Under the pieces are notes generated by a model. That model was given only the letters and a program-made list of their open reading frames with translations. It was not told where the DNA came from and searched no databases. From the NCBI GenBank assembly GCA_934636065.1, contig CAKTZW010000014.1, forward strand, positions 1 to 14,550: a stretch of DNA of 14,550 nt, read 5' to 3'. Below, one piece after another: positions 12,973-14,550 of this stretch; the first letter of the stretch is position 1, and every line of letters begins with the position of its first letter. The position numbers were made by a program, and so were the translations under genes. The DNA comes from an uncultured Labedella sp. Its GTDB lineage: Bacteria; Actinomycetota; Actinomycetes; Actinomycetales; Microbacteriaceae.

Positions 12973-14550
12973 GTCATCGCCCCGATCTACTCATCCACAA
13001 CGGGCATGTCTGGTCGGACGGCCGCCTGCTCGACGCAGATGCGATTCTCGTCCACGACGGCCACATCGTCGCCATCGGCAGCTCCGAAACGCTGGCCGCT
13101 CGTGTCGGATCCGAGCCACTCGATCGCATCGACGCGCGCGGCGGACTCGTCTCGCCGAGCTTCGCCGACGCCCACATCCACGCGGCATTCGGGGGAATAT
13201 CCCTCAACTCCCTCGACTTGTCGTTCGCCGCCGACGCGGAGGAGTGTCTCCAGGTCGTCGCGGCACACTCGGCGACGACCGACGGATGGATCGTCGGCTC
13301 CGGATGGGACATGTCCCACTTCCCGGGAGGTGCGCCCACGGCAGCGGCCCTGGATGCGGTCACCGGACACCGTCCGGCGTTTCTCGAGAGCGCGGATCAC
13401 CACAGCGCGTGGGTGAACACCGCGGCGCTCCGCGTCGCCGGTATCGACAGACAGACACCCGAGCCCGACGACGGCCGTATCGAGCGCGACGCGCACGGTG
13501 AGCCATCCGGCACCCTCCATGAGGGCGCCGCGACGCTCGTCGCGGATGTTCTTCCGACCGTTGCCGTCGCGGCGATCGCGGATGGTCTGCGAACCGCGTG
13601 GACTCGTCTGCGCGCGGCGGGTATCACCGCGTGGCACGACGCGCTGATCGGCGAGTCGGGGGCATCGCCGGACCCCACGCCCGGCTACGTCGAACTCATC
13701 GCCAACGGCGAACTAGACGCTCGTGTCTCGGGGGCGCTGTGGGTCGGTCGCGACGTGACACTCGAGACCATCGACATCTCCGTGCAGGAGCTTTCTCGGC
13801 GCCGCGCGACGAACGCCGCGGCAGGTTTCGATACGTCCACAGCCAAGATCATGCTCGATGGCATCGCCGAGAGCCAGACCGCCGCAATGCACGAGCCCTA
13901 CCTGGTCGACGGCTGTGATTGCGGCACCGATCGTGGGCTGACCTATTTCGGGCGCGAGGTGCTCTTCGCGCTGACTCGGGCACTCGTAGCGGAGGGATTC
14001 GCGCTGCACTTCCACGCGATCGGCGACCGTGCGGTCACCGACGCGCTCGATGCCATCGAGCAGCTCCCGGACGACACCCGGACAACCCGTCGGCATCACA
14101 TCGCTCACGTGCAAGTGGTCGATCCGGCCGACATTCCTCGCTTCGCCGGTCTCGACGTCACCGTCAACGCACAGGCGCTCTGGGCGTGCAACGAGGATCA
14201 GATGACAGAGCTCACCGTTCCCATCCTGGGCGAGCGTCGAGCCGCCTGGCAGTACCCTTTCGGGTCCCTCGTCCGGTCCGGTGCCGACCTCGCCATGGGG
14301 TCTGACTGGCCCGTCTCGACCTTTGACCCGTGGGCCGCCATCCATGTCGCGGTGAACCGTCGTCCCCCCGGAAGCAGCACCCGACCGCTGAATCCCGGAG
14401 AGGAGGTGGACCTGCACACCGCCCTGCGCGCCTATACCGCCGGCTCCCACGATCTCCTGGGCCTACACGGATCCGGCCGTCTCGAGGTCGGTGCTCGAGC
14501 GGACATCTGCATCGCGGATCGGAATCCATTCGGCGCGCCCAGTGCTGAGA
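12969..14550 (+). CDS. Amidohydrolase family 3 protein, YtcJ/NfdA-like (partial at right edge)
   Basis: The first 527 residues of a metal-dependent amidohydrolase of the YtcJ / N-substituted formamide deformylase type; no stop before the window ends. Metal-binding elements are in family order: FADAHIH (His69, His71), the candidate bridging Lys293 in AKIMLDGIAESQTA, HFHAIGD (His347, His349), RHHIAHVQ (His377, His380) and GSDWPVSTFDPW (Asp446). The N-terminal beta-sandwich strand DLLIHNGHVWSDGR is typical. Members hydrolyse C-N bonds in amides and formamides, though most are uncharacterised. The ATG overlaps the MFS stop as ATGA, and a purine-rich GGAGGGAG precedes it. There is no signal peptide, so it is cytosolic. 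The likely role is cleavage of the compound brought in by the coupled transporter under TetR control. Confidence 0.92.
   Translation, partial: MSHRPDLLIHNGHVWSDGRLLDADAILVHDGHIVAIGSSETLAARVGSEPLDRIDARGGLVSPSFADAHIHAAFGGISLNSLDLSFAADAEECLQVVAAHSATTDGWIVGSGWDMSHFPGGAPTAAALDAVTGHRPAFLESADHHSAWVNTAALRVAGIDRQTPEPDDGRIERDAHGEPSGTLHEGAATLVADVLPTVAVAAIADGLRTAWTRLRAAGITAWHDALIGESGASPDPTPGYVELIANGELDARVSGALWVGRDVTLETIDISVQELSRRRATNAAAGFDTSTAKIMLDGIAESQTAAMHEPYLVDGCDCGTDRGLTYFGREVLFALTRALVAEGFALHFHAIGDRAVTDALDAIEQLPDDTRTTRRHHIAHVQVVDPADIPRFAGLDVTVNAQALWACNEDQMTELTVPILGERRAAWQYPFGSLVRSGADLAMGSDWPVSTFDPWAAIHVAVNRRPPGSSTRPLNPGEEVDLHTALRAYTAGSHDLLGLHGSGRLEVGARADICIADRNPFGAPSAE

Overview
This window is GC-rich throughout. 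Its genes are packed into operons with repeated 4-base ATGA/GTGA stop-start overlaps, strong GGAGG-type ribosome binding sites and frequent GTG/TTG starts. That points to a high-GC actinobacterium. The family Microbacteriaceae is a reasonable guess, but the sequence alone does not prove it. The genes found are protein-coding; I see no RNA genes, insertion sequences or CRISPR arrays.

Layout. (A) 1-3604, minus strand: a PadR-family repressor, a large Cys-type sulfatase and an MFS transporter that runs off the left edge. A near-perfect 26-bp palindrome (3647-3672) lies upstream of padR. (B) 3707-7607, minus strand: an MHS-type MFS symporter, a second Cys-type sulfatase and a zinc-dependent medium-chain dehydrogenase. 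(C) 7771-10686, plus strand, divergent from B: a SorC-family regulator that probably starts at a rare ATT codon, a formylglycine-generating enzyme (FGE) with both catalytic cysteines, and two small DUF202 membrane proteins resembling E. coli YidH and YidG. Two related imperfect palindromes (GCnCAnnTGnGC) sit in the B/C divergent region, one close to each gene. (D) 10687-10878: an intergenic stretch with an inverted repeat of 15-base arms. (E) 10879-14550: a TetR-family regulator (minus), divergent from an MFS transporter overlapped by an amidohydrolase of the YtcJ/NfdA-like type that runs off the right edge. A perfect 13-bp-arm palindrome sits between them.

How the parts work together. Regions A-C read as one locus for using sulfated organic compounds. 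FGE would convert the active-site cysteine of both sulfatases (CMPAR and CAPSR motifs) to formylglycine. None of the three enzymes has a visible signal peptide, so desulfation is probably cytosolic and the MFS proteins would import the intact sulfated substrate. The dehydrogenase would then oxidise the desulfated polyol or sugar. SorC (effector usually a phosphorylated sugar) and PadR give two separate control inputs. The substrate cannot be read from the sequence. The most interesting point is that the YidH/YidG-like pair is physically linked to a sulfatase maturase, as I recall it being in the E. coli yid cluster even though the maturase there is of an unrelated type. Region E looks like a separate cassette with more relaxed codon use, possibly acquired independently.
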